Notes: generated by a model not told the origin, from the sequence alone. 16,903 nt of DNA from Baffinella frigidus (GCA_026770585.1 MU646308.1:655017-671919), one strand, 5' to 3'. Positions 1-13,067 are shown, counted from the stretch's first letter. Program-made: numbers and translations.

Positions 1-218
1 AACCGTCTTCTGCCAGGGCGTGCAGCCGTCACTGAAAGAAAACTGGACGTCCCGGACGTCGTCGACTTTGTCGCAGAGGCCCACGACGGAGGTCACGACA
101 TTGGCGACCAGGGCGACCAGCGTGATGGCGCCGAGCGCCTTCTTTGTCATGGCCCGCCGAACCCAGAACTCCTTGTCCTTCTTTGCCGCCAGGTTCTCTT
201 CCTCTGCGGACTTGCCGC
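1..218 (-). CDS. Partial exon of a divergent gene, unknown membrane protein
   Basis: Read on the minus strand, this stretch is open to the window edge after a candidate acceptor CCCTCTGGCAG. It encodes a charged stretch (GGKSAEEENLAAKKDKEFW, VRRAMTKK), one hydrophobic segment (ALGAITLVALVANVVTSVVGL), then an acidic tail ending SFSDGCTPWQKTV at base 1. A Lys/Glu-rich cytosolic part followed by a single membrane span is what can be seen; I do not recognise the family. Codon choice is GC-rich at third positions, which supports coding. The frame closes at a TGA just upstream of the acceptor, so this is an internal exon, or translation could start at the Met about 23 residues in. It is oriented away from the symporter gene. 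Confidence 0.55.
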
Positions 219-830
219 CTGCCAGAGGGACATTCCTTCAGGTGTGCCCACCACCCTGCTTTCTGGCATCAGCTGATCACATGCGCAGATGGTCTGGCGG
301 TGGAGGAGTGACAAACCTGCGACGTGGGCGAGGCGCGCAACGTTCTTCACAATGCCCTTGTGTGCGCTTCCCCTGCACGCCTTCTGCCCGGACGTGGCCC
401 GCGTCTTCCCGCCCATTTCTGTTTCGTTGCAGGGAGTCTTTTTTTCGTGAGCCTCACAACCTCAAGAAGGAACCTTCGGCTACCCCGATTTTGCCTGTTT
501 TCCAAAAAAGAATTCAAACGGGACTCGAGGGAGGAGAGGAGGTCACCCGCCGATCTTCTGCATCCACGCTGCAAGGAGGGCCCTTTCAAAAAAGAAAGTG
601 ACCCGAATTTTGACTGTCATGTAAAAAAACGAGCACGACTCGGAACGACGCATCTTTGCCAGTCCGACCCTGAACCGACTCTGCTCGGTTTACCGAGCAC
701 GACTGCGGAACGACGCATCTTTGCCAGTCCGACCCTGAACCGACTCTGCGTTGAAGACAGCTATCTGTCTGCGCGAAGTCTGCGCGAAAAGGCTGTGTTG
801 CAGAGGAAAGGGCTTCAAGGAAGGGGCGGA
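219..830. other. Intergenic region between divergent genes
   Basis: It lies between the minus-strand exon and the symporter start, so it should hold both promoters and perhaps further 5' exons of either gene. I saw no convincing TATA box or other core element. Long frames here are open by GC bias only and resemble no family. Confidence 0.4.
630..749 (+). repeat. Direct duplication of ~53 bp upstream of the symporter start
   Basis: Two near-identical copies (about 630-683 and 697-749) begin GAGCACGACT and include GGAACGACGCATCTTTGCCA, separated by a short spacer. They lie ~80-200 bp before the start codon, so they may affect the promoter or 5' UTR. Confidence 0.75.
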
Positions 831-878
831 ATGGTGCTGGAGTGGGTTGACTTTTCGATAGTCCTCGTCTACCTAATC
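831..878 (+). CDS. SSS symporter exon 1 (residues 1-16, start codon)
   Basis: ATG at 831 opens MVLEWVDFSIVLVYLI, the N-terminal first half of TM1 as SSS proteins usually begin. The donor is ATC|GTAAAA, phase 0. The same frame is open upstream to about 324 without resembling the family, so the start rests on homology. Confidence 0.82.
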
Positions 879-2180
879 GTAAAAGACCCTCCGAACCACC
901 TTATCTGCGATTTTCGCTAACCCACAACGCCAGCAGCAGGCCCTCATCCGCGAACAGAGGTCTTTCTTCTGAGCCCCTCTGTTTCCGATTGGCAGGCGCA
1001 GGTAGCGCTTGGGCTTTATGTCGGGTGGCGGCAGAACCGCGGGGGCGGGGGGACGGTGGAGGGGTATCTTCTCGGGCGAGGCACGACGCCGTGGTTGGTC
1101 CCGCGCCCGCGAAAACAACTCTCTCCTGGTGTTCGCGTCCGGAGCGCAGTGTTGCAAGCTTCCGCAAAGTTCTAGAAGTTGCCCTCTACGGGAAGGGACT
1201 AGGAGTTGAGGAAGTGGGACGGGGGCACGCAGCTGCATGTAGAAGCGTTTCGAGTTGATGCGACGGTTGTGAGGATGCATCATGGAGGCAGAGGGCCGCG
1301 AATGCGTGGTTGCAGCAGAGTCCCACGTACGACGGACAACTCAACCTGGCTGGTTTTGCAGCAAGGTCAGAAGGTGGTCACTGACCCAGCCAAGGTCTGC
1401 ACCAGGACCAGGTCGATTTAGCCAACTTCAAAGGGAAACGACCCGAAATTAGGGTAGTTTAGCCTACGGATCTCCTAGGACCAGGCCTACCGTAGGAGGT
1501 AGGTCTCCTAGGACCAGGTCCTAGGAGCCCCTCTTCCTACGGTAGGGAACCCGTAGGCTAAACTACCCTAATTTCGGGGGGGTTCTTGATTAAACTCTCT
1601 TGTTTGCAGGTGGGCTCTGGCGGCGTCGGGTATGTCGAGCAACCTTGACATGAGCGGCACGGTCTGCCCCCCCCCCACCTTGCGGTTTAGGGTTTGGGGT
1701 TTAGGGTGTGGGAAACCCTGAACCCTAAAATCCTGAACCCTGAATCTTAGAACCCTGAAGCCTGAAAGCTTCGGGGTTTATATTTTAGAACAAAATGAAG
1801 GATTAACCCCAAACCGTAATCGCTGAATCCTCGGTAGATGCTGCGTACGGGGTTCATCTACTGAATCGGGCTCTCGGGATTCTTCGATGCAATTCAAGGC
1901 GTCACTATTAAAGGCGTCACGCGGTTTAATGTTCAGTACGTAGGGGGTTGGGAAACCCTGAACCCTGAACCCTGAACCCGGCACCCTCAACAATAATTAT
2001 GTGTAGTACCATATGGATCAAGGTAAGCCATATTCAAAATGGCAGATGCTGTGCACGGGGTTCATCTACTGCATTGGACTCTCGGGATTCTTCGTCGAGA
2101 TTCGGGGGGGCGTCACCCTCTACCTCGCCTTCCTTATGACCTTCATGGGTAGCATAACCCCTAACCCCCTAAACCCTGAA

Positions 2181-2222
<42 letters not shown>

Positions 2223-5200
2223 CCCTAAACCCTAAACCCTAAACCCTAAACCCTAAACCCTAAACCCTAAAACCTAAACCCTAAACCCTAAACCCTAATC
2301 CCCAAAGGATGCCGCCCTTTCTCAGGCAACCCGCAGGGGCCATCCCGAAAATGAAGTGACACTCGGGAGCGATTTTATCCGGGAACAAGTATTTTTCTTT
2401 TAAAAGCTGGCAATCAAAATTACTACACAACTGGTCACGTCCGAAGCAATTGTGTGGTAATTCTCGTGCGGATTTTTTAAAAGAAAAATACTTGCTCCCG
2501 GATAAGATTACGCAGGGTGAGAGGATTCCTTACGCAACCATGGGGCGCAGGGAAGTACATAATATTCATATTCAATTAAACTGTCTTGCCACGGTCCCTT
2601 TCTCACACAACCCAACCTCCGGAAAACTGTAAGGGGTTTCGTTTCTTTACACATAATATCTATATCTAATTTAACTCTTTCGGCCACTTTTGCAGGGAAG
2701 TGGATGCGGCGGTCGGGGGCGATGACGCAGGCTGAGTGGATGGACCTCCGCTTCGGTTCTGGCTCCCAGGTCTCGATACTGTATCAATTATCGCTTTCAC
2801 CCTCCGACACAGCGGGCTACGAAGGGATTTTTGGGAGCTGAGAGCCCGAGTTTCCGTTACCTTATCCGTAGGAACCCCCCTATGTCCCTACGGGTTGCCT
2901 ATTGTAGGATCCTAGGTCTTATCGCTTAGGGGTGATCCAAAATCCCTTTGAAGTCCGCTGAGTGGCCGTATTAAATTTGTCACGAAATGCGCAAGTGCAT
3001 TTATGTCATATGAGGGAACTTGGCTTTACTTTCTGTAAAGCCACTGTGAGACTGTCTAGCTCTGTCTCAGTCTATTTCGGCCCACCAATGTAGTGCGCCC
3101 GCGCTGTTTTCTGCTCAAAAGTTGACGGATTTGTACCGCACGCCCAGGATGTCAACTTGCGAATAGTCGGTCAACCCAAGTGAGGCAGAGCTAGTGAGTG
3201 GATGGACCACTGCTTCGGCTCTAGCTCCCTGGTCTCACTGTGTACCCCTCCTGTTTTAGGGAGATCCCTCAAGTCTAAACCCTAAACCGTAAACCATACC
3301 TCAAACCCCAAACCCTAAACCCTAAACCCTTAACCACAAACCACAAACCACAAACCGCAAGCCATAAACCCTAAACCCTAAGCCACAAACCCCAAACCCC
3401 AAACCCCAGACCCCAAACCCCACACCCTAAACCCCAAACCCCAAACCCCAAACCCAAACCCTAAACCCCAAACCCCCAAACCCCAAACCCCAAACCCTAG
3501 ACCCCAACCCCTAAACCCTAACTTGAAGGGGCGGGCGGCACGCGCGTGCACGGCCGTGGCCAATCTCGTATACTCTAATCCCCAACCCCTAACCCCCAAA
3601 CCCTGAACCGTGTGATGGGGCGCAGGAGAGGGCGGCTTTACTTTATGTAATGCCAGCGCTGACGGGTGGAGTGGTGTGTGTATGACCACTATAATTTATA
3701 TTAAATCGTAAGAGAGATTGAGAATTTATTGCCAAACAACCAGCGTCAGCGCCGCACATGCTCGACGCATTGTGCCACTACTGTACCCCGTGTCGGCCGC
3801 TCATGCGAGCATTTTCCGGATGGATTCTAACTCCACGTCCTACATTAAATCGTGACAATGATGATTGGACAGGGACGGGCAGCGCGCGCGTGCGCGGCAG
3901 TGGCGAACCTCGTCTACTCGACAGGCAGCATCACCTTCTTCGCCGTCGGCGGTACGTCTCTCAGCCACGGCAGGTCATTACTGGGAATTTCAGGACGCAA
4001 CGGTTCGTTTCGTGGTACTAAATGGTACGTAGCCACCATCGATTTCGCAGCTACTCGTCCTTTCCACGTCCGATCCGAATACAAAATTTCGGACCCGGGT
4101 ACAATTTTTCAAAAAAGACTTACAGCTGAAATTCCGAGTTCTGACCTGGCGTGGAAAGTCCCACGATTGTATTAAATAATCTCGGTGGATACGATACCAT
4201 GTATTCAACATGGTGACCGGTTTAGGTACCGCCCCGGTACAAAAACGTACCTGGTTCAGTCCAGCGTGGTTTTAGTCAACTGAGGTGGGCCTCTCCGCAG
4301 GGGGGAAGTTTGGTGCGGAGTTCATCCTGGGACGCACGGACAGGTACCTTTGGTGCTTTTATTTACACTCACATCGAAGGCCACAGCCCACCTCACTCTT
4401 GAGGAGTTGGGAGTAATCTACGGGTGAGTTCCCCGACTCTGGTGCTTTGGTGCTTTTATTTACACTCACATCGAAGGCCACAGCCCACCTCACTCTTGAG
4501 GAGTTGGGAGTAATCTACGGGTGAGCTCCCCGGTCCTATCCACTTGGACTGGACCGAGACAGGTACCTTTTGACGCCAAAAGTTGACGGACGGGTGCCTC
4601 TAAAAAGTTGACAGATGGGTACCTCCACATACCGGGGGTGTTCGCATGCAGAAATGAACCTGGTGCAACACGTAGGCACCAGAGCCTGAAACTGTTCTGG
4701 TGTAATTTCAGACACCCGCACTGACTTGCTGACTCACTGAGTGGCTGAGTGACTGGCTGACTGGCTGACTGACTGACTGGCTGACTGGCTGACTCACTGA
4801 CTGGCTGACTGGCTGACTGACTGGCTGACTGGCTGACTCACTGACTGGCTGACTGGCTGACTGACTACGCAATTCCCGGGAATTCGACAGCGAAGCGCAG
4901 TTCTGGTGTAATCTCAAACACCCGCACTGACTGGCTGACTCACTGACTGAGTGACTGACTGGCTGACTGGCTGACTGAATGACTGACCGGCTGACTGGCT
5001 GACTGAGTGACTGGCTGACTGGCTGACTGACTGACTGACTGGCTGACTGGCTGACTGGCTGACTGACTGACTGGCTGACTGGCTGACTCACTGACTGGCT
5101 TGACTGGCTGACTGACTGGCTGACTGGCTGACTGACTACGCAATTCCCGGGAGTACGGCAGCGAGGCGCGGTTCCAGGCGGCTGGCTTAACCCTAAACCA

Positions 5201-5580
5201 TAAACCCTCGGGGGTGCAGCGAGGCGCTGTTTCAGGCGGCGGCGATGCTCGTGGCCACCTCCTCCGTCTACACCATCTTCCTTATTAGCGCCTTAGTCTA
5301 TTTGTGCACACCAATCTGGTGAGCCCGGGCTCGTTTCCGCGCCAAAGTAGACGGATTTGTACTGTACAGCGAACCCAGAACGTCAACTTGAGAACAGTCG
5401 GTCGCCCCAACTGAGGCAGAGCTAGACTGACCTGCACCCTCGGAGGTGCAGCGAGGCGCGGTTTCAGGCGGCGGCGATGCTCGTGGCGACCTCCTCCGTG
5501 TACACCATCTTCGCGGGGGTGCAGGGCGTGATATGGACCGACTGCTTTCAGGTTTGGGGTTAGCTTTCAGGGTTGAGGGA

Positions 5581-5612
<32 letters not shown>

Positions 5613-5629
5613 GGTTAAGGGATGAAGGT

Positions 5630-5661
<32 letters not shown>

Positions 5662-5678
5662 GGCTGAGGGTTAAGGGT

Positions 5679-5738
<60 letters not shown>

Positions 5739-8700
5739 GGTTCGGGGTGGCAACCTCGTCGGTGTACACCATTTTCACGAGCGTGCAGGGCGTCATCTGG
5801 ACCGACTGCTTCCAGGTACACGTTCCTGCATTCAAGGCGTAGAGTTTGGGGTTTATGGTTTATGGTTTATGGTTTTGGGTTCAGGGTTTAGTGTTTAGGG
5901 TTCAGTGCTTAGGGTGGAGGGTTTAGGGTTTAGAGTTTAGAGTTTAGGGTGCAGGGCGTCGTCTGGACCGACTGACTCCCGAAACACCCACAGCGTAGTG
6001 CTAACAATGCTTAGCATTACGTGTCCTGGAATGCCCGAACCCACTCGAAGGAAAACCCAGGACACGTTCAAGCCGTGACAGTCTAGTCTGTCTTGTCCGC
6101 TTCTAGTCTGTCTTGTCCGCTAAACCCTGGACACGATCAGGCTTGGCCAGTCACCTGCGCGGTCGCGTCCACGTGTCGGTACTGCTCGTGTCCAGTCTAT
6201 CGTACTGATCTCGCCCGCTTAAAACAGCCCCGTCCGTTTAAAACGGTCGCGTCCGCTGAACCCTGGAAACGAGCAGGCCACGACAGTCGTGTCCGCGATC
6301 GTGGGCACAGTGTGCTTTGCTGTCGCGACCGTTACCCTCCCGGAAACGTTCCAGGTCCGTCACTCTTCCGGAAACGTTCCCTCTCAACGGCATGTTCAGA
6401 GAGAGATTGATAATTTATTGCCAAGCAACCAGCGTCAGCGCCGCACATGCTACGTATTGTGCCACTACTGTACCCCGTGTCGGTCTCTCATACGAGCATT
6501 TTTCGGATGGGTTCTAACTCCACCTCCTACCAACGGCATGTTCACTTATTGTTGTTGCGCCTACCAACATTTTCACGCCAAGGTTTTAACTTTCTTAAGG
6601 TTACGGACCCAGGTCGGGATTCCGCTGGGCGGGGGTGCGGTGGGTCTCAGGAACATGACGCTCGGCGAGTGGCGCTCTGTGATGCCCGCGGTGCGTCCCC
6701 CCGTCCCCGAAACAGTGCGTGTTTGCTTCCCCAAGTGCGTCACGGCCCCGAACCAGTGCGGTTGTGATTCCCCAAGTGAGTTTTACGACCCCGAGATGTG
6801 AATATGGGATGCCCCCCGTGCGTTTTTCCGACCCCGTACCAGCTGCAAACCGCAAGATTCATGGGCGAGGCCATGCAATTTAAACTGTGTTTTTGTTATC
6901 TTCGGGTGGGTTTTGTGCTATTTTACAGCACGTCGAAGCTAAGATAGCAAAATCTGAGAAAATACACCCTTAAGATAGCATAAAAGGCGGTTTAAATTGC
7001 ATGGCCTCGGACACTAAGATGCCTCCAAGCTCATGACGTGTCCACGTCTCCACGTCCTGTGCAGGACACACCTCATTTGCCAAAATCCTCACCGTTCGAG
7101 CATTGCTGACCTCGTGTCCTGTGCAGGACACACTCCATTTCCCCAAAAGGCCACCGTTTGAGCACTACACGTCCAGATGCTGACACCCCCACGTCCTTTT
7201 TTCCTTTCCAGGACACACTGCATTTCCCGAAAGGGTCGCCTTTCGAGCACTACAACTCTTTCCACCTCCTCATCGTGTGTTACCTCTTCCGCACGCTCCT
7301 TGAGGGCCACGGGGGTCCAGGGGGGTAAACCCCAAACCCTAAACCCTGCACCCTGCACCCTGCACCCTGCACCCTGCACCCTGCACCCTGTACCCTGCAC
7401 CCCAAACCCCAAACCCTAAACCCCAAACCCTAAACCCCAAACCCTAAACCCCAAACCCTAAACCCTAAACCCAAAACCCTGCACCCTGAACCCTAAACCC
7501 TAGACCCTGCACCCTGAACCCTAAACCCTAGACCCTGAACCCTGGACCCCAACCCCTAAACCCTCAGCCCTAAACCCTAAACACCACCGTAGGCCAATAC
7601 TGTAGGCAACTACCTACCCTGAAGGCCAAAGGGGGCTTGGGGGGTATGCGCCTCTTTCCTAAATCCCAAACCTTCAAACTTCAAGCATAAACCCGAAACG
7701 ACTCTGATCTAAACCCTAAACCCTACCGTAGGTCAACACTGTAGAAACCCTGAACCCTAAACCCTAAACTCTGAACTCTCAGCAATAAACACTAAAAATT
7801 AAACCCTACACACTAAACACTAAACACTAAACACTGAACACTGAACACTACACACTAGACACTAAAACCCAAACCCTAAAACCCGTAAACCCTAAACCCT
7901 AAACCCTAAACCTTAAACCCTCAACCCTAAAACCTAAAACCTAAAACCGAAAACCTAAGCCCAAACCCCTGAACCCGAAACCCGAAACCCTAAACCATAA
8001 ACCATAAACCATAAGCCATAAACCACCGAAACCATAAACCATAAATCATAAACCATAAACCAGAAACCAGAAACCTCAAACCCCAAACCCCAAACCCTAA
8101 ACCCTCGGTGCACAGGTACACGTTTCAGCGGTTCGCGGCCGCTTCTTCCGATCTCGACTGCGGCAACGTGAGACTTCTTTTTGGGTCACGTGAGACTTCT
8201 TTTGGGGTTTGGGGATCACGAACTAGGGTTCAAGGGTTTAGAATTTGGTTTTAGGCCCAGACTTAGCTAGACCCTGAACCCTGAACCCTGAACCCTGAAC
8301 CCTGATCCCTGCACCCTGAACCCTGAACCCTGCACCCTGAACCCTGCACCCTGAACCCTGCACCCTGAACCCTGAACCCTGAACCCTGAACCCTGAACCC
8401 TGAACCCTGCACCCTAAACCCTGAACCCTGAACCCTGAACCCTGAACCCTAAATCCCACCCCCTACCCCCCCAAAACCTAAACCCTGAACCCCAAACCCT
8501 ACACCCGCGGGGCAGATGGCGATGCTGTGGACGGTGACGCTGTCTTGCCGTTGGCCGTTTGTCGCCTCGATACCAGCCCTTCTATCTACGGCATTGGACT
8601 GCTGTTTTAGACTAAGCTCTAGAAGCTCGTGACGCCCCCGGCAGCGCTACCGCCCCGTCACGCCCAAGAGTGTCATCAACCAATGATGCAGAATGGGTCA

Positions 8701-9813
8701 TCAACCGAGGGTCGTCAATCAATGATGGAGCGTGCTGTTGGAGGGGCGGATAGCGATTCTGTGGAGAGTGATGCTGTTCTGCCGTTGGCCATTCGTCGCC
8801 ATGTCCCTGCTTACTACAGCACCTATCATCACAGCCAGCAGTACAACGCAAGGCAGTCACCTCGGACAGTTGGCTTCGGCGTCCGCGTGACCGGTCACGC
8901 GGGCGTTCACGAGCCTGCCGGCGGGGCTGTTCCACTGTAGTAAGCAGGGACATGTGATACTAGCCCCTCTTTCGACAGTATTCGACTCCTGTTTTTACCT
9001 GTTCCCAGGCTCTAGAAGCGCATCAAACACGGATGGAGCTCCATCCGTGTTCCATCCGTGCTCCATCCGTGCTCCATCCTAGGACCAGCTGGTCCTAGGC
9101 TCTGGACGCCCATCAATCACTGAAGATCATCAACACGGGTGTGATTGGAGGCAGATGGCGATGCTCTGGACGGTGATGCTATCAACCATCAACCCTCAAC
9201 TCTCAACTCTCAACCCTCAACCCGAAACCCGAAACCCGAAACTGATGGAGCTTGATTGATATTGGAGGGGCAGATGGCGATGCTGTGGACAGTGATGCTA
9301 TCCTGCCGGTGGCCGTTCGTCGCCTCGATCGCCGCGCTCGCGATATTTCACACCAACCAGGTTTGTCCAAGAGAGGGAGAGAGAGAGAGAGAGAGAGAGA
9401 CCTACCACACCAACCAGGATTGCGACCGCGCTCGCAATCCACCACACCAACCTGGTAATTAGCGAGAGACCTTGATTCGCACCAAGCGCCGCCGGTAGGC
9501 TAGCCCCGCAGCCATAGGTTCTGCCCTACACCCTACACCTTACACCCTACACCCTACACCCTACACCCTACACCCTACACCCTACACCCTACACCCTACA
9601 CCCTGCACCCTACACCCTACACCCTACACCCTACACCCTAAACCGCTATAGGTTCTGCTGTTTGCGCTCGTCGCCCCGACTGCTCCTCACACTGTACCCC
9701 CCCGAAACTGTGGACGGTGATGTTGTCCAGCCGATGGCCGTTTGTTGCCTCGATCGCCGCGCTCACGATCCACCACACCAACCGGGTTTGTCCAAGAGAA
9801 AAAGAGAGAGAGG

Positions 9814-9876
<63 letters not shown>

Positions 9877-12800
9877 ACCACACCAACCAGGATTGCGACC
9901 GCGCTCGCGATCCACCACACCAACCTGGTGCGAGAGCCCTTGATTGATACAAAAGCGGTGAGAGAGACCGTTATTATGATACGTGCACACCATCTACCAC
10001 ACCGACCTGGTGCGGACCTCGAACCCTAAACCCGAATCCCGAACCCCGAATCCCGAATCCCGAATCCCGAATCCCGATCCCCGAAAGCCTGACCCGAAAT
10101 CCAAACCCGTGAGAGACTGTGCGATCTACCAATAAGGTGTGAGATAGACCTCGATCAATACCAACGCGCCCGCCGTGTATGCATCCCCACAGCGGCTATG
10201 TGCGATCTACCACACCAATGAGGCGAGGAAAAGACCGTTACTAATTCCAAACCTGCTCACGAATAACCGCCGTGCAACAGAGGGGCGGGGGAGCAACTGA
10301 GCAGCTCGACCCAGACGCGGTGCTCCCGTGGGTGATCCACACACACATCCCCACGCCTCCCCACGTGTATTTACCTTAAATCCTCGCTCTCGTAGGGGAT
10401 TGAAGCTTTCCTTTCAGACATGAGGCTAACGGCTCCAGTTCCGTACTGTCGGGGAGGACATTAATTTCATTAATTTTATTAATTACATTAATTTCTCACC
10501 CCGATTTCGTCACTCTCTCCAGGGTGGTGGGGGCGCGACTGTGCTGCTGGATCCGGAAGCGGTGCTCCCGTGGGTGATCCACACACACATCCCCACGCCT
10601 CTCAAGGGCATCGTGGTACGCCCAATGCTACTCCATACCCCCTGAATAGAAAACACTTTTATTGAACTTACGACGTCGGACCATAAACTTAAAATACCCC
10701 CTGAACCAAACAGACCCAATGCTACACCATGCACCTTAAACACTGAACCCTAAACTCTCTGACGAGTTCCGATGGGTGATCCACACACACATCCCCACGC
10801 CGCTCAAGAGCATCGTGGTGCGGCTCGCTACACCGCCCGCGTTTCCCTAGAACCAGACCTAAACTATAAACTCTAAACCCTCACCCCTACACCGGTCTCA
10901 ACCCTGCATTCTACACTCTACACTCTACACTCTACACTCTACACCCGAAACCCGAAAGCTGCTAGATCCGGAAGCGGTGCTCCCGTGGGTGACCAAAACT
11001 CACATCCCCACGCCTCTTAAGGGCGTCGTGGTAACCAGAAACCAGAAACCCTAAACCCTAAACCCTGCGGAAGCCCTAAACCCTAAACCCGAAACCCGAA
11101 ACCCGAAACCCGAATCCCGAATCCTGAAACACTCAACACTCAACACTAAACACTCAACACTTAACACTAAACGCTCATCCTTCTCTTCATCTCCGTCCCC
11201 TCTCACCACGCAAGAGTGTAGAGCTGAGTGGCCTGTAAGAAAACCCCCAGAATCCTGGATGTTCAAAAGTTCATGAGTGGACATTCTCCCCAGAGAAAAA
11301 TCGAAATTTCGGAAGGTTGATACAAATTCCGTGTGAACTGACTTGTTTTCCCAGGTCTGCCTTGCATTCTTGCGTGGTAATTCTTCGAGTTCCCCGAATC
11401 CCCGCAGGTTGCGGGGATGCTCGCGGCGGGTATGTCAACTTACGACAGCGCCGTCAACGCTGCGGTGCGCCCCTTCAGGGTTCATTCACTCCTGAGATTT
11501 GTACGAAGGGGGGTCCGATTTCAGGCGAACCTCTGATGCTTGGTGCGGGGATGTCAACTTACGACAGCGCCGTCAACGCTGCGGTGCGACCCCCCACACT
11601 GTGGACTACAAAGGGATTTTGCGAATAACCCAGAAATGAATAGGCCCTATGACCCTACGGTACGCCATCTGTAGGGACATATGTTACGCCAGCGCCATCG
11701 ACGCTGCGTTGCGGCCCGTTACGGTCTTTAGGGTTTATTCACACCTGAGATTTGTACGAGGGGGGTCCGATTTCAGGCGACCCTCTGATGCTTGCTGCGG
11801 GGATGTCAACTTATGACAGCGCCGTCAACGCTGCGGTGCGCCCCAACCAAAAGGGAAGCTTGTTTATCGTCTGGCATGTTTTTTAAAAAGACCTGCACCC
11901 TGCTTTCAGGTGGCATATTGGGTGAAGGACCTCCACTCAAAAGGCTGCAGAGACCACTTTTGAACCGGAATTGGATCCATTGATCCACTTTGTACTGAAA
12001 ATCGGTCACGTTACCCCCCGGGATATCCGAGGAGCTAGGGTCACCGTAGCCTTTTGAGTGGCGGCCTCGTTTCAGGCGGCATATTGGGTGAAGGACCTGC
12101 ACCCCCCTTTCACTACTTAGCAGCGGCCGAGGACCTTTTCGCCTTGAATTCAAGGTGAAATTCCGGTTAGATTCCAGGGCAATGGATAAGATCCCAGCAC
12201 AAATAGTTTAGATGGACTGTATCCGTGAATTCCTCGGTGGCTGCTAAGTGGATGGGGTAAAAAGACTTGTACACCCGTTTCAGGCGGCAATTTCTTCGCG
12301 AACCTGAATAGATTTAATTTCGGAAATATCCTTCTAAACGAAGATGTGTACCAAGAACATGAGGTTTTAAAAACATTCGTACTTTTGAGGTTTCAAAATG
12401 TCTGAATTTGTACCAGAAATCGTTTAGATGGACAGTTCCCGAAATTAAATCTATTTGGTGGGGAGACTAAATCGGGTGAAAGTATTGTACCCTCGTTTCA
12501 GGCGGCATATTGGGTGAAGGACCTGTACCTGCTCTTCATCAACCCCGACGCCTCGCCGCGCCTCCAGGTCCTCGTGCTTTGTTTTTGCCTCAAGTTGACA
12601 CGCGCTGCCTCAAGTTGACACGCGCTGCCTCAAGTTGCCACGCGTCGCAGAAAGTTGACACGAGCTGGCACCTCCCTGGGACCACCAGCCCTCACAGAAA
12701 GACCAAATCGTCGATTTTCGGACCTCAGATTTTAAGGGGCAGCGGGGTCGGATTCAACCCCGCTGTGTTAACTTAAGTCCGAATCTTGGTACAAAATCAA

Positions 12801-13019
12801 CTTTTGGGAACAGGTCGAAATCAATCGATTTGGTCCTCCCGTGAGGGTTGGTGGGAGGTGACGCGTGGGGCTCTCAAATCACTCAACACGCTCCTTTTCG
12901 AGGACAACACACCTGGAGGACCAGGTTTGAGTTTTTCTGTAGTCCGCTCAGCTGCACTTCCTCAATAACGCAACTCTCTCTCTCTCGCTCGGTCTCTCTC
13001 TCTCTCACACACACACACA

Positions 13020-13067
<48 letters not shown>

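Noticed and set aside
324-830. In-frame extension of symporter exon 1 upstream of 831
   Set aside because: The frame is open, but the sequence has no family similarity and contains the 53-bp direct duplication. Homologues start at the chosen Met.
873-1283. 136-codon minus-strand frame across exon 2
   Set aside because: It is the antisense shadow of a GC-rich exon and intron, with no domain or compositional sign of a protein.
3710-3843. tRNA gene within the repeated element
   Set aside because: Only a weak B-box-like match in one copy; no cloverleaf could be drawn.
4708-5143. Long minus-strand open frame rich in SQSVSQPV
   Set aside because: It is a translation of the GACTGGCT satellite; other frames across it are open too, and no start context or homology is seen.
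6289-6801. 170-codon + strand frame treated as one exon
   Set aside because: It spans exon 9, a SINE-like insertion and exon 10. The parts between the two exons do not resemble the family, while the spliced version keeps phase.
9520-9650. CRISPR array or other spaced repeat
   Set aside because: The repeats are contiguous 7-mers without spacers, inside a spliced gene.
11788-11835. Exon 15 copy as an alternative exon
   Set aside because: From its upstream CAG to its donor it is 59 nt, which would shift the frame.
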